NCBI GenBank assembly: GCA_963978905.1
Contig: OZ022256.1
Span: 11,515,501 to 11,579,500, forward strand
Source: Trichostrongylus colubriformis
Taxonomy: Eukaryota; Nematoda; Chromadorea; Rhabditida; Trichostrongylidae
Length of the DNA stretch: 64,000 nucleotides
Direction: 5' to 3'
Within the stretch, counting starts at the first letter, position 1, and the number at the start of each line of letters is the position of its first letter. Positions 22,850 through 34,264 of this stretch are shown here, piece after piece. Under the pieces are notes generated by a model, which made no database searches, was not told the origin of the DNA, and saw only the letters and a program-made list of their open reading frames with translations. The translations under genes were made by a program, and so were the position numbers.

Positions 22850-22864
22850 TTCATCTTTTACAGT
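22850..22864 (+). promoter_or_regulatory. Probable trans-splice acceptor / leader of the second CPG4-like gene
   Basis: TTCATCTTTTACAG is followed by T and the ATG at 22865. A pyrimidine-rich TTTTACAG one base before the start codon is what nematode spliced-leader acceptors look like. No upstream exon was found. Confidence 0.5.
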
Positions 22865-25733
22865 ATGCGAACCCAATACGTGCTTCTTCAACTGTTAGCA
22901 GCCCTCAGTACTTTGAGTAAGTTCAGTTTTATTTTTACTATGATGATTCGGATCCTCCATCAATTACTTCACCAATTATTTTTACCATAGTATCTTTAGT
23001 TACCGTTAGAGATCTTATTTCAGGAGCCGATGACTTCGAGCTGTCACTGACTCTTGATGTAACAGGTGTGCCACAGTGCATACAAGCATGTCTCTCTGAT
23101 CTCTTCTACAGCGTCACTGAACTGATTCATCTACAAAATCCCGTTGCCAAATTCCCTAGCCTTTGCAAGTGAGTGTTATGCACGGCGAGTATCCAATAAT
23201 TCTCTGACAGCTGAACGGAAGAAGTGGTAGATAAGGCAGACGCTTGCGTATTACACGATTCATGTAACTGTGATTGAACATTAATTAAGGCGTCCTGTAA
23301 AGAAACGTATACCTCCTATGAAAGACACTCAGACAGCCGCCCAGTAAACGTTGGGTGGCAGTCTAGCGGTGAAAAGCACTTTGAGACGACTCAGACAAGG
23401 CCCCATGCACATCCTGCTCAGCCCTCGTTCTGCCCAGGTGTGTACTTTTATGTCAGGATTCCGCACGACGACGAGCGGCGTGCGACGCAGTGTGTGCGAG
23501 CTATGGGCATCGCGGTAGTTGGGTCTTAGAACGACTACACCGTTATGCTAGAGGCGCGATACGCAGTTGACTTGTAATCGCTTCAGAACCTAAAAACATA
23601 GCGCCTTTAGCTCGTCCGCATTGCTTCGTTTGCGACATGACGCTATTCGAAATCCTGACATAAGAGTACATATCCGTTCTGGCCCCGCCCCCAAAATGCA
23701 AGTACGTATGGGATTAGGTCCAACCAGTATGGCAGGAACGGCACATGCTAAGCGCCCCCCGTGTCGAAAGCAACGGGCAAAATGACGCATGGCATCCCTT
23801 TCTGGACACCTACCTATGTCTACGGACTGTTCCTTCACTGGTGTCACTTGGCAACTTTACTTTACTTTTCACTTTCAGAACCTATGCCGATGCTTCTTTA
23901 TGTGTCGAAAATCAAAAAGAAACTTGTGTGCAAACCACCTTGTTTGAGATTGCCTTGAGTGGTCTTGACGAGTTGTGCAATGAACGAGCAGAAGGTAGTT
24001 TTGAATCAAAAATATTAGGGCACTAAGGTTGTGCAACAACGAAGTTCTCGTGACCATAAGGAGCTTTATTCGACCAATACATAACTTCAGGTTTCATATC
24101 CAAACGCATTTAGACCTCATACCTCACAAGGAGTGCCTTGAACAACACGCTGAACTTGTTTTGAAAAATTGCGACCAATCTTGCCAACTCACTAGTATTC
24201 TCATGGATTTGGCAGGAAAGCGAAGTGCTGAAGAGCTACAGAAGCTAGAAGAAGATCATGACAAAATGGCGAAGGTTGGCGAATAGCTTTGGTGTTACTG
24301 CAAATGAACATTAAGTTTTCAGGAGGTCTCAAGCCTCTGCACGGCGTTCGGATGCATGTCATCGTGTGTAGCTCATGATCTCAATGTTCAGTGTTCTCCA
24401 GCTGGTACCATTATTGTGGTAAGCAATGACTGATACAAAGGCACCGCCAGAAGTTAGGGGAGAACTGAAAGCCATTCTGTGTGGAAGTTCTAGTCACGAA
24501 GAAATTATCTGTGGCAAACTCCCATTGAAAGAATTCGCCCAGATGTCTTTATCGCGATCCCGCAGTGCTGCCAGGCGACGATGTCTTGTTACACAGGACG
24601 AACTGTGAAGAAGACGGGCAAAGATTCCGGCCAGCTGAGTTAGCCCCTTGCCGTCTGCGTCTACCCTTCAGTGGCAGTGATGCAGAGGGGTCATAACGGA
24701 AGCGGTAATGCTAGTCAGCACAATGTCTGGTTGTGATTTATCTGTGACACAAATAAGCGTAATCACAGATCGTACTGACACCAGCCTTGAACTGTTTATG
24801 CCTTCTTAGCAATTCACTATTTTCAGAAAGCACTTCTAAAACCTTTTATCACTGGCGCAACTATTTTCGAAGAAATCGGTGCCCGTGCGAAAATGTCAAT
24901 TTATCGTCAGATTCCATCCCAGTGTTATTATCTGACCAATCTCAAGGATGTTGAAGGGATTGCTGAAGGGAGACCACCTGCCGAAGTAAGCAACATGAAT
25001 CTATTTTTCAACCAGCTTTGAATCGCGTGTGATATTTTCAGCCATCCGACAAAAATCCCGAAGAAGCTATCAGAAGAGAGATCAAACTCAAAGAGCAACA
25101 GCGAAAGCAGAAGAAAGCTGAGCTGGAACGACTGTTTTTGATGGACGCGAAACAAGGTACTAACCTACGTATCCTTTGTCCCACTGGGCCGCATTCGTAT
25201 TTTGCGAGTCAAACGATTCCAAAGAATCGGTCGTCTTCGTTTGCCTGGCCGGTATGCGATCTACTGCTTCTAAAGTGCAGTCGACATTCTTCTGCGCATT
25301 AGGCCGCGATCGTACTCTGCGATGCCGGCGGCAGCATGGCTGCGTATATCTGCGTCTCCGCCTATGCCATCCTGCCTAGTTGCCTGCGTCATCTCTGCAC
25401 CTCCCGTCCCACTCACCCCCTCAGCCTGTGGACGCAGCCACGCCCTGCCTGCGGTGAGTATGACCGCGGCCTTATCCAAACATTCTGGCATTGAAATGTT
25501 TTCGCGATCGCTTTATAAAGTGGGTAGGGAGATAAATCCGTGGTTCGAATGAGAGGCCGCTAACGATGAGAGCGTTAAATGAACTTATGAAGAATTGTAA
25601 GGGTAATGTGCCCATCAGATTTTGTGTTCTGTTGTGAGCCATATAAATACAATTTTGAGCAGTTCCGACTTATTCTACGAGAAGTATCGAAGTATTGCTT
25701 GCCGAACTTAATTTGTCTGTTTTAGGAATCTGA
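22865..25733 (+). CDS. Secreted CPG4-like protein, 283 aa, 8 exons (paralogue of 19870-21567)
   Basis: Exons: 22865-22916, 23024-23168, 23879-23994, 24114-24274, 24323-24418, 24827-24985, 25042-25156, 25726-25733, all in phase. Residues 1-17 form a signal peptide (MRTQYVLLQLLAALSTL). The cysteine skeleton matches the paralogue: VPQCIQACLSDLFYSV, LCVENQKETC, SGLDELCNERAE, PHKECLEQ, CDQSCQLT, LCTAFGCMSSC, AGTIIV and KPFITGATIFEEIG. The Ser/Gly glyco-repeat of the paralogue is absent; the tail is a lysine/glutamate coiled-coil-like stretch (KEQQRKQKKAELERLF). The final exon has only 8 bases (GAATCTGA) behind a strong TTTTAG; the true end could differ. Intron 3 splits a block that is continuous in the paralogue, and intron 7 carries a MITE. 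Secreted; role probably extracellular matrix or eggshell-like, by family only. Confidence 0.83.
23440..23560. repeat. Diverged relative of the 10054 palindromic element in intron 2
   Basis: GTGTGCGAGCTATGGGCATCGCGG...TAGTTGGGTCTTAGAACG matches the inverted centre of 10054-10235 (GGTGCGAGCTATGCGCG...TAGTTGAGTCCTGAAACG). The ends are eroded. Confidence 0.5.
25302..25471. mobile_element. Tourist/Harbinger-like MITE, copy 3, in the last intron of the CPG4-like gene
   Basis: GGCCGCGATCGTACTCTGCG to GAGTATGACCGCGGCC, with TTA on both sides (25299-25301, 25472-25474). Internal GGCTGCGTATATCTGCGTCTC is shared with 4990-5162. One arm has lost part of the GGGCGTGGC box (now GCATGGC). Confidence 0.86.
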
Positions 25734-26124
25734 AAGCACGTCGTTTGAGACTTCACACTAAATGCGTCACTCGTTTTATTTCGCATCTCAATCTCACCAT
25801 CATTACCTTAACTGGAACTCATCACATCTACTTTCTGTGAATTCAAAACTTCGAAAATAACTTCTTAATTTCACAATAATTATTCAGAAATCTACTCTAA
25901 CAAAGACTAAGCCCTTCATTACTGTGCATGTGCGTGATTATACTTCCTGCCCTTGATTCATCTTATAAATTATAATGAAAATAAACAGTAATCACATACT
26001 TCTTTTGCCATTAACAAATGCACACATAGCAAAGGTCTGGTGACACTCGTAAAAATTATCATGCTACTTTAAATCATTCATAGCCTGACCAAGGTCAATT
26101 CTAGCCCTATGGACGCATACATGC

Positions 26125-26245
26125 AGTCCATTTCGGAACGCTTAATAGGGCGTGACCTACGGACTTGGGTGGGAGTGTATCAACTCTCTCACCCCGCCAC
26201 ACACTCTCCACTCAGGCCACGTCCTATCTAGCGCTGTGAAGGACT
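26125..26245. mobile_element. Palindromic MITE of the AGTCCACTTCGG family, copy 2, internally deleted
   Basis: AGTCCATTTCGGAACGCTTA, then GGGCGTGACCTACGGACTTGG and the CT-rich centre. The right arm has lost its ACTTGG..GGCC part and ends GAAGGACT. One G-to-A change disrupts the GGGCGTGGC box. Confidence 0.72.
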
Positions 26246-26696
26246 GTACTTCGCGATGGACGCTGCCTTTACGCGGGGATCAAATGTGTCATTCAAGCCT
26301 CATTGCAAGCTCCGTGATCGAGATACTATCTACGAACTCTCATAACAGAACGACAGTGAGAAAATCTAGATACAGTGGCGAAAATTGATGTTTCAGTTGC
26401 GCACACGCATCCCTACGAAAATCCGCGCAAAGCGAGGTAACCGTGAAAAACGCGTTCGGCAAAACTCAGCGCTTGTCACCGAATATGAACGTAAGCTATC
26501 AGTTCGCGTGGCATTTGTTTATGCGATAGCGTCAGCTGACCATCTGACACGGCGTTTCACGTGGGTTATGGGTTAAACTATGCAGAAAAGTAACAAGTTA
26601 CAGTGCGTAGGCGTCAATGAGATACACTACACTATACTATAAACGCTTTCATTTCTTAGTAAGGCACGCTTTCATGTCTAGTATGCGACAGGAATT

Positions 26697-26891
26697 CGTG
26701 TGGCCCCGTTTGACGCGCGACGAAAAGGTTCCAGATTGGGCAGCCGTACTACTAGGGTCCTGGAGATTACGCCTTGATTAAGTATAGCGCAACGTCATCG
26801 CTTTAGGACCCATTTAACATGGAGCGCATAGCTCGTACCATCGCGTCGCATGCCGGACGCCGCAACGCAAATTTTTGTTCTGATGGCATAC
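26697..26891. repeat. Diverged MULE-like MITE
   Basis: The right half (GCGCATAGCTCGTACCATCGC...TTCTGATGGCATACACCC) matches 10054-10235. The left terminal repeat is eroded to fragments (GACGCGCGACG). Confidence 0.55.
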
Positions 26892-27406
26892 ACCCGTCCT
26901 CAAGAAGTACTTACGGCAACTTTATCAAGTCTTCATGAGCGCTGAACACCTATTTCATCCAGTTCTTTTCTAAAGTTGGATTTAATGGCCAACTGCAACA
27001 GTATAAATCCAAAGCAGGACAACTATACAAAAACTGGTAATATCCATCTAATCGGCACCACACATCATATGCGCGACGAAACCGACCAATGAAATAATTT
27101 ATTAAACATTTACAATATTTAATTAATATGTACAACCTACTAGACCTTTAATATGAGGCAAAAAATTAATTGTTGGTTGAATGAGATTCGACTGATAAGA
27201 TCAGATCCTCAAATGTGATAGTAGAGACAATGGGCATTAGCATGCATATACAAATCTTACTCGAAATAAATATTCTATATAGAAATCCAGCGTTATAATC
27301 CGATCAGTGTGAGCAGCCGTGGTACGATGCCATAAGAAAACCGTGGTTAGTAGCACAAGAATGGTACAAACAAGCGAACAGTAAATTATTAAGCACGCGT
27401 TACGTT

Positions 27407-29788
27407 CTAACGACAGAAGTTACGGTCAACTACCTTCTTACAAGTTTTGCATTTTACTTCACAACACCATATAAATCGACATTGGCATGGCTCATCCACT
27501 ACTTCCCTTACTGTGTGCCAGCCTGAAACCAATAATTAAATTGAAATATTTCACAGTTGCAACTAAGTTAAAAACTAGCGTTACGGAAACATGGAAACGG
27601 TAGTAATGCACAAAAGCGCAACGGAAAGCCATCCAACTAACCTCGGCCACAACAAATCTCGTCACAGTTATTTCCACAATGGCGACCTCGCGTATCTAAT
27701 GAACAGTAGTCAGGGGAAGAATCCAGGTAAACCAGCTCGCCTTTCGCTGCCTCCAAAAACATCAATAAATTAAGTTCGATTATAATTAAGTTAAGAACTG
27801 AAACTCTATGGGGAATGACTAGACTCTTTATGCACACCTTGTGCTTCTCGCCCTTATCCTTCAGATAACGCTCCATGCGTTTTCCGTCCGTCACCGGTTC
27901 GCGCACCATCAACGTAGTTCCGTGTGGAGCGACAGTAACCTGCTGGGCCATTTCGTATTTGTGCATTAGCAGCTGTGAGAACTCATCAAATCTGAATATT
28001 AAACACACATGAAAATGGGGAATTATTTCCGTTAAGTGAAATAGAAAGAAAAAACATACAAAATCAGCGGAAAAAACCGATCGACTTCGAAAATCCATTT
28101 CAGCCATGATCTATGACTTTTCCTCAAGATCGCCAACGGGTGTAGGTTGGGACACACGAATCTAGGCCGTGACCCTGTAACAGCCTGTGGCCTTTGACCT
28201 AAGCCTTAAATAATTCAGACAATTTGTTCATGTAAATCGTGTCCTCCTTGCAAATCTGTTCCGTTGTATGATCAAATTGTCTGAATTATTCATGTCACAG
28301 GGCAAAGGCCACAGGCTGTCACAGGGTCACGGCCCAGATTCGTGTGTCCCGACCGTCACCCAGGGTTCCATAACCCTTTATCAAAACTCGGCCACGTCAT
28401 CTACAGAAACATAACTCTTATAGTTAGAGGATTAGAGCGCTGAATACAACATCAGGCAGCCGTAAGCCATCATAAGCGTTAATTTTCGAAACAAGCCGAA
28501 TTCACGAGCCAAACTCAATGTCTCAAGAAGAACTGGATTGATACTCCTCCTTATAGGAGGCTGTTCTAAGGAATGAAGGTTGGGTTACATACCACTTCCA
28601 GGGACGCCACACGATTTGAATTGTTTCTAACACAAGAGTTTTGGAAAACCAATCGGCCGAAATTCGCTCAATCCAAGAAAGCACATGGTAAAACTGACCT
28701 TGGCACAACCTTCCAGCAAGTCTTCGTCACACAACTTCCACTCACGCCATGACATTTACACTCCTTTCCCATTCGGCTGGCGAGAAGACGACGTCCTACT
28801 CGATTATTGTGCAGATTCATCAGGGCCCTGTAGAAATGCATACAATATAGCTCAGAAAGAACACTGACATCCAGATATCGCCCTTTCCAGGAAACAGCAC
28901 AAGTCGATAATAAAGTCATATGTACATATACGTATCTAACCTGGCATCGCTGTGAACTTTATCTGGAACGTCTATGAACTTTCTTCCGAAAGAATTTCCG
29001 TATCGTATATTATCAGAACATCCTGCCCAAACGAACTTATTCGACAATGTTGACGGCGTAGGTCCACAACCGCAGTCATCAATAAGACCCTAAATACACA
29101 AAAATGTTCTTCCAGTCTTTTTTTTTACGACACCTTTATGAGAATTCGCCCTTCGAGTAGAGACAGACACACTAGGAAAACTCCCACAAATCTAGCAAAT
29201 ATCTTTTCAATTCCTCTGCAAAGATTGAGTAGGAGGAGCCGGAAGAGTATGAATAGGAATTTTCGAAGGAGCCTTTCTCGCAGATGGGTGAGCATCAGTC
29301 GTTTCCCATTTCAAAAGTACTTACCTTCGCGCAAGCTTTTGCCAGCGAATGACTCACACCAGCTGACGCTATCGCATAAACAAATGCCGATTCCTTTGAC
29401 GCAACTGAAAGCAATGAAGCATGAAGCAAACATGATAAAAGTCAATTGGGTGTCAATGATTCTATAAAGTGAAGGACACAAAAACAAAATTGAACTCACT
29501 TTTCAACGGCGTCGTACCTATACCAGGGGTGGTGAGGGTACAGTTCCATACTTGGTTACTAAAAGCCTGCTGACATTCAGAAATTGCCATCCTTAGACCA
29601 TCTATCTGAAATAATCTCGCATAAGTAAGGACTAATGGATTAAAATATAAGTTATTTATCACACCAAATATTTCATCGTGTCCGGATGACGTATGCACAT
29701 TTCTCGCTGCTTATCGCTGAGACCTGGTACAACAGAGCATGCTGACGGATATGAGGTGATACGTGATGGATCGGTTTCGGACAGTAAC
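27407..29788 (-). CDS. Wnt ligand, 5' exon(s) not identified (321 aa seen, 8 exons)
   Basis: Exons: 29665-29788, 29500-29605, 29325-29404, 28941-29089, 28699-28827, 27838-27991, 27642-27750, 27407-27522 (TAG at 27407), all in phase. Seen in order: [28 protein letters not shown]...[31 protein letters not shown], the lipid-attachment block [11 protein letters not shown] with its conserved serine (exon 5), SPDYC...CCGRGW, and the cysteine-rich end [16 protein letters not shown]. These are diagnostic of secreted, palmitoleoylated Wnt signals acting through Frizzled. The first exon seen starts mid-codon, so a signal-peptide exon lies upstream (29.8-31 kb) but could not be fixed. I cannot tell which of the five nematode Wnts it is. 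The 28138-28362 hairpin lies in intron 5-6. Confidence 0.95.
28138..28362. mobile_element. Palindromic MITE in a Wnt intron, arms about 90 bp
   Basis: GGTTGGGACACACGAATCTAG...CCTGTAACAGCCTGTGGCC on the left pairs with ...GGCCACAGGCTGTCACAGGG...CCAGATTCGTGTGTCCCGACC on the right. A second paired block, AATAATTCAGACAATTTG and its complement, lies near the centre. The intron is spliced from the minus strand. TSD not determined. Confidence 0.8.
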
Positions 29789-31000
29789 CTAAATAGTAGT
29801 TGATAAGTACTAATACGGGATCAGTTCCATGCTTGTAGTATAGAAGTCTATTTCATAAAAATTCCCGGGACACTGTCCTTCCCTACAGCTGGCTTCGAGC
29901 AAAGCACACAGACCACAGCCGCTTTTGTTTTTCGTCGGTACCAATTCTTACAAAAACCGGCTCCAACAACCGAAAGAGGGCCAAATTCCCACTTACTTCA
30001 TTCTTCAATCTTCAGATGACCCTCCACCTATGAATATCGCTTCCAGGCCTTAGAAATAGAAAATCTGTTCGCCACAAAACCTGCTCTGCCTTCGCTTATT
30101 CCAAGTTCCCATGGGCACACTCGATGAGCTGCAGCCTTCAGCGGGTAGGGGACATAGCTCAATACAGAAGAGTAACGTGGTCACATGACTTTGTCGTAAG
30201 ATAAGAAGGCGAAATTTCGCCTAACTCTAGAGAGAAGGAGCTCCGGTGATGTCCCTGTGCACGACGGAGGTTTGGCTGCATGAGTAGCGATTCACCGCGT
30301 AAGAGCCACTTCTTACAGTTCTAGGCTGAAATACACGTCTTCTCTAGCTCACGACCAAATCATGTGAAGGTATGTTACCTTTCAACAATCAACAATGCCC
30401 TCCCCCTCCACACAATCCCCAAAGTACGTAAACTTTACAAGCAGTGGCGCGCCCTACCCATAATTCTCTGATTTGAATATATACATTTACAATCCGCGGA
30501 ACCAACTAACGACCATTGGAGCTATCTCCGATTTTCGCTAAAAGAGAACCATGGGTAATTACCAACAGCAACCTATAAACGGATATGCATATGAATCAAG
30601 CCCACACGGCTTACCAATAACGCAACAATACGCCTGTATCCGATTGGTGTACGTCGTAAAACGGTCATAAAGTACGTACGGGGTCATGCCGCCGTGCCTT
30701 TGCCGAAAAATGCCGCTCATACCAACAGCTCGCGTAGAAGCACATAAAATGGACGCACAGCACGCGCCATCCTGATTTCCAAACACCTTTCATCGTCCTG
30801 TGATGCCGACTTGAACGACAAGGCTGATGAAAAGAGTGGGCAAGTCCGTCAACAGGCGCCATGCTCAAAGTACCTCTTGCCGGATTGAAACGACATCGTA
30901 AACAGGCTGTAGAGGAAGCATCTGACGTGCATCCACAGTAGTCAGACCCCACGGCTGGCATATAATGCAGCATCTGCGCGGGAATGTTTCCAAAGATCAG
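29789..31000. other. Probable 5' region of the Wnt gene; nothing firm
   Basis: The Wnt signal-peptide exon should lie here or further up on the minus strand, but no ATG plus hydrophobic stretch with a matching donor phase could be chosen. The frames at 30559-30973 have no motif. Confidence 0.4.
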
Positions 31001-34000
31001 TCAGGAGGAAGAGTGGAGGCATCTGACGCATCTGACCTCATCCCGACACCAAGTAACCGATTACAAATTGCTAAACTAGGCGGAAATGCCAACTGCCACC
31101 GGCTGTTTAGACCATTGCGACATGAACTAAGAAACCTTCATAGCCCAAATGAGCATAATAACTTGAAATCAATCTAGCTTTTGTGAAATCAATATTATCC
31201 TTGTTCACATAGGGAAAAGGAGGACGTTTTCGGGCAACAAAGAAGGCAATGATTCGTGGAAATGGCTGTAATGGCGGCATATTCACAAGCACCATCTCTT
31301 CATCCAAATACGGCGGCAGCTTTATTCTTTGCCTTTAGCAAATGAAACCACATTCATAAACATTACAGCTGTAGCAGCAATGTCAACCTGCATTCAATTA
31401 TGCAAGCCAAGAGAAAATACAATCTATCACAGTTTATCACCAGAAAGTGAACCTCTCCCATCCTTTCAGAAGTCGTCGCATCCAGATTTCATCCATGCCA
31501 CTAGGCTGCTTGTGAGACGGCAAATATCAAACCTAACTTCCGCCATCTCTCGACGTCGAACACAAATACACTTCATAAACTACAATTTCCTGTCCTTACA
31601 TGAAGCATCGACAAAATACAACGGAGCCCGAACTCTTGGAAACCGTACAGATAGAGAACTATGAGTCCTTCATCTTTAGTATAACAAAGTAGATGATCAG
31701 ATCCCAAAAATAGATAATCAGATCCCAAAAGCTACAAAGAATCGTATGAGTGACCCACCTATACTACTATTCATCATGCAGTAGGAAGCCATTCCATACC
31801 GATGGGGATATCAGCACTAGCTACAATCGCAGTGAGTTGAGGGGGGGGGGTGCATATTATAAAAAAAAACGCCCACCAAAGCATCTCTGACAATGAAAAG
31901 TCTCTAGAGGGAGGGGGTCCATCTGCACACACAATCGTATATCTTTGTTTAGACCTTAGTTTAGGAGGGTAGGTTTTCGCAAAATGGGATGTCCCCTTCC
32001 TTCATCGCGAAAGCACCCCTGTAAGAAACATCACTAGTATAGGAATTGTGGAAGACGTCCTTCAAAAATGTACCACGTTCACACGCACCACCTATAAGCA
32101 TCAGCATTACGTCACTATACGACGCGTGTGCCGCATTATAGGTGCGTCATATAGAGCAGAATGTGAATGGAACGGGAACTTCTACGCTGCTCAATGCCAA
32201 CTAGACGACATTCTTCCATAGGGACCATTAAACTATTACGTAGAGGAGACCACTTCATCCGGATTATTTCGAATCAGCGACATCGTCTTACAAACTATGA
32301 GCTGGAAGCTGCGGAGCCACCCTTCCATCAAAAACTTTGCGCAACAATTCTCGTGCCGTTGAAGAGAGCGGCACTATATGTATGTTGGGTAAAGAATGGA
32401 TAGAAGTGGTTCATCCACCGCGGAGCTTCTTTTCTTCTCAATCTAGGTCGACCTCTCCAACTCAAAATCACTCAAAAATCAAATAGTCTCAAACCATCCA
32501 TTATTGGCTTGTACTGGGAATTGGATACAGATATCCTGTCCCAAAACACCTCCCGCCACACGCCACATAATGAATCACCAAATATTCCAACAAAAGGCCG
32601 AATTACTACTGTCTCACACGGAATTCTTTATAAGGCTGTCCTCAACCCAGCCAGCTGAAAACTCATGAGTAGTGGTGGATGCCCTTTTTTCTAAAACGGG
32701 CGGAAACAATGCATGTGAACGACACAGCTGGTACCAGTGAACGTGAAGCGAACAATAGGAACGATTCGCATGAGTGAAAACAAGACTTGAGGATTTATTA
32801 GGCAAGATAAGGAAAGCCTAACAAAGGAAAACGCTTATCACCGTAACAAAATTGCATGCCAACCTCATTGAAGGCGACATTCTCGTCTTTCAATAAAAGG
32901 TCTTTCAAACTGTATATGGAACGGAACCAACTTACCACCATGAGTCCGCATGACCGACGATCACGGTAGATATTATAAGAAGTGATCGTAACATAACAGA
33001 TCGAGTGTGAACAAAACGTTCTACGCGACGAGTACCACGCGCAGAAAGGGCGGACCACTAGGGGCGGAGCGATACCGTACCTGATCGAGTGCCTCACTGA
33101 GGTTAGCGAGAACAGTGCAGATTTTGGATAGAAGGCGGAAGAAATGGCATGGAATAGTACAGTCCACACTATACCAAAATCATTTTGGCTTCAGCTATGG
33201 TTCAAAAGCAGTGTGAGCACCGTTTACGTACCGCTTCATGAGAATCCATTCAAATGAACATCGGTGGTCAAATTTCCGATCAAGTAATAGTCGATCAATG
33301 AAGCAATCATACGAAATGGTATTAGAACTTACATTCTACGAGCATTCTAGCTTTCCTTCGTAGGAATCACGTGTGGCTCACCATTTTTCGCTTTTCTGAA
33401 AAGAATATTCGGCAGCATAACAAAGAGCAACGAGAACGATTTAACCCGCAGAGCCCGCATTGGAACCCTGGAATCGGTCGGTAGCGACAGGACGAAAACA
33501 GAGCAGCTAAATAACCACTATTGACAGGGGTGATCTTTTAACTTCACAACAACAGTTGAGTTGTAAAGCACATACTAACCATTTTTCGGTGAACAGGCTC
33601 ATGCGAACAGTGATAGAAATACTCGCCTCCTGAAGGTGGTACTTCTGAGATCATCGCCGTCAAAGGTAGCCACAGTATTTTACCGCTTGCATGAACCCAG
33701 ATTCTCATATTCTTTACATATTGCAAAGCTGACCTACAAAAAACCAACCATAATCGTCCTTCAAATTGAACTAGTGCACACTTCAGATGACGATAGAAGC
33801 GGAACAAATACCATCAGTGGCAGCACCCTAGTTACAGTGGAAAAACTTTATCAAAATTAACCAATCAAATACAACTCATTAGAGATATTCACCGAAAATA
33901 GCAACGTTCATATGTGCTATAACAAGTATTTCAATATCTAAAAGGCAGTATATAGTTGACAAATGAATCTCTCAGTTCAACATAAACGAAACTGAAAATG

Positions 34001-34264
34001 TATTTAACAGAGATCAAGTAATATCCCGTCAATCCACCACTAAAATCCTTGAAAAAATTAATAACAAGGAAAATGGAATGAGTGACTGATAAAATGACAA
34101 CCTGCTCTGCATAGAATTGCAACGGCTGTGAAAACAACGAACAAAGCATTTTGATATTACTACCAACTGCTGTGGTACAAAGGCACAGTGATCTGATCAA
34201 CGGCAATTCAGCATCTTAAAGCACCTGCACACCGGTTTCGAATAATAAAAGATGTCTGAGAACT
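31001..34264. other. Exon-like segments on the minus strand, gene(s) unrecognised
   Basis: The best single exon is 33580-33733. It is bounded by TTTTTTGTAG and GTTAGT and reads a protein-like stretch (MRIWVHASGKILWLPL, then GGEYFYHCSHEPVHRKM). The ASGKILWLP part recalls the start of Cys-loop receptor domains, but the Cys-loop itself is absent, so I do not assign it. Others: about 32798-32900 (LKDLLLKDENVAFNEVG...) ending in a stop, 32940-33170, and 31107-31330 (LVNMPPLQPFPRIIAFFVA). They could not be joined. A small imperfect hairpin lies near 32060-32160. Confidence 0.35.

Larger units (their letters stand above)
25734..27406. other. Intergenic between the CPG4-like and Wnt genes
   Basis: It holds a truncated MITE (26125-26245) and a diverged MULE-like MITE (about 26697-26891). 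The AT-rich rest includes possible 3' processing signals (AATAAA-like) on both strands. No further gene is recognised. Confidence 0.5.

Noticed and set aside
27591..27773. 60-codon plus-strand frame
   Set aside because: Antisense to the Wnt exon at 27642-27750.
33580..33733. Cys-loop receptor exon
   Set aside because: Only a short resemblance; the cysteine loop and aromatic box residues are not present, so no assignment was made.
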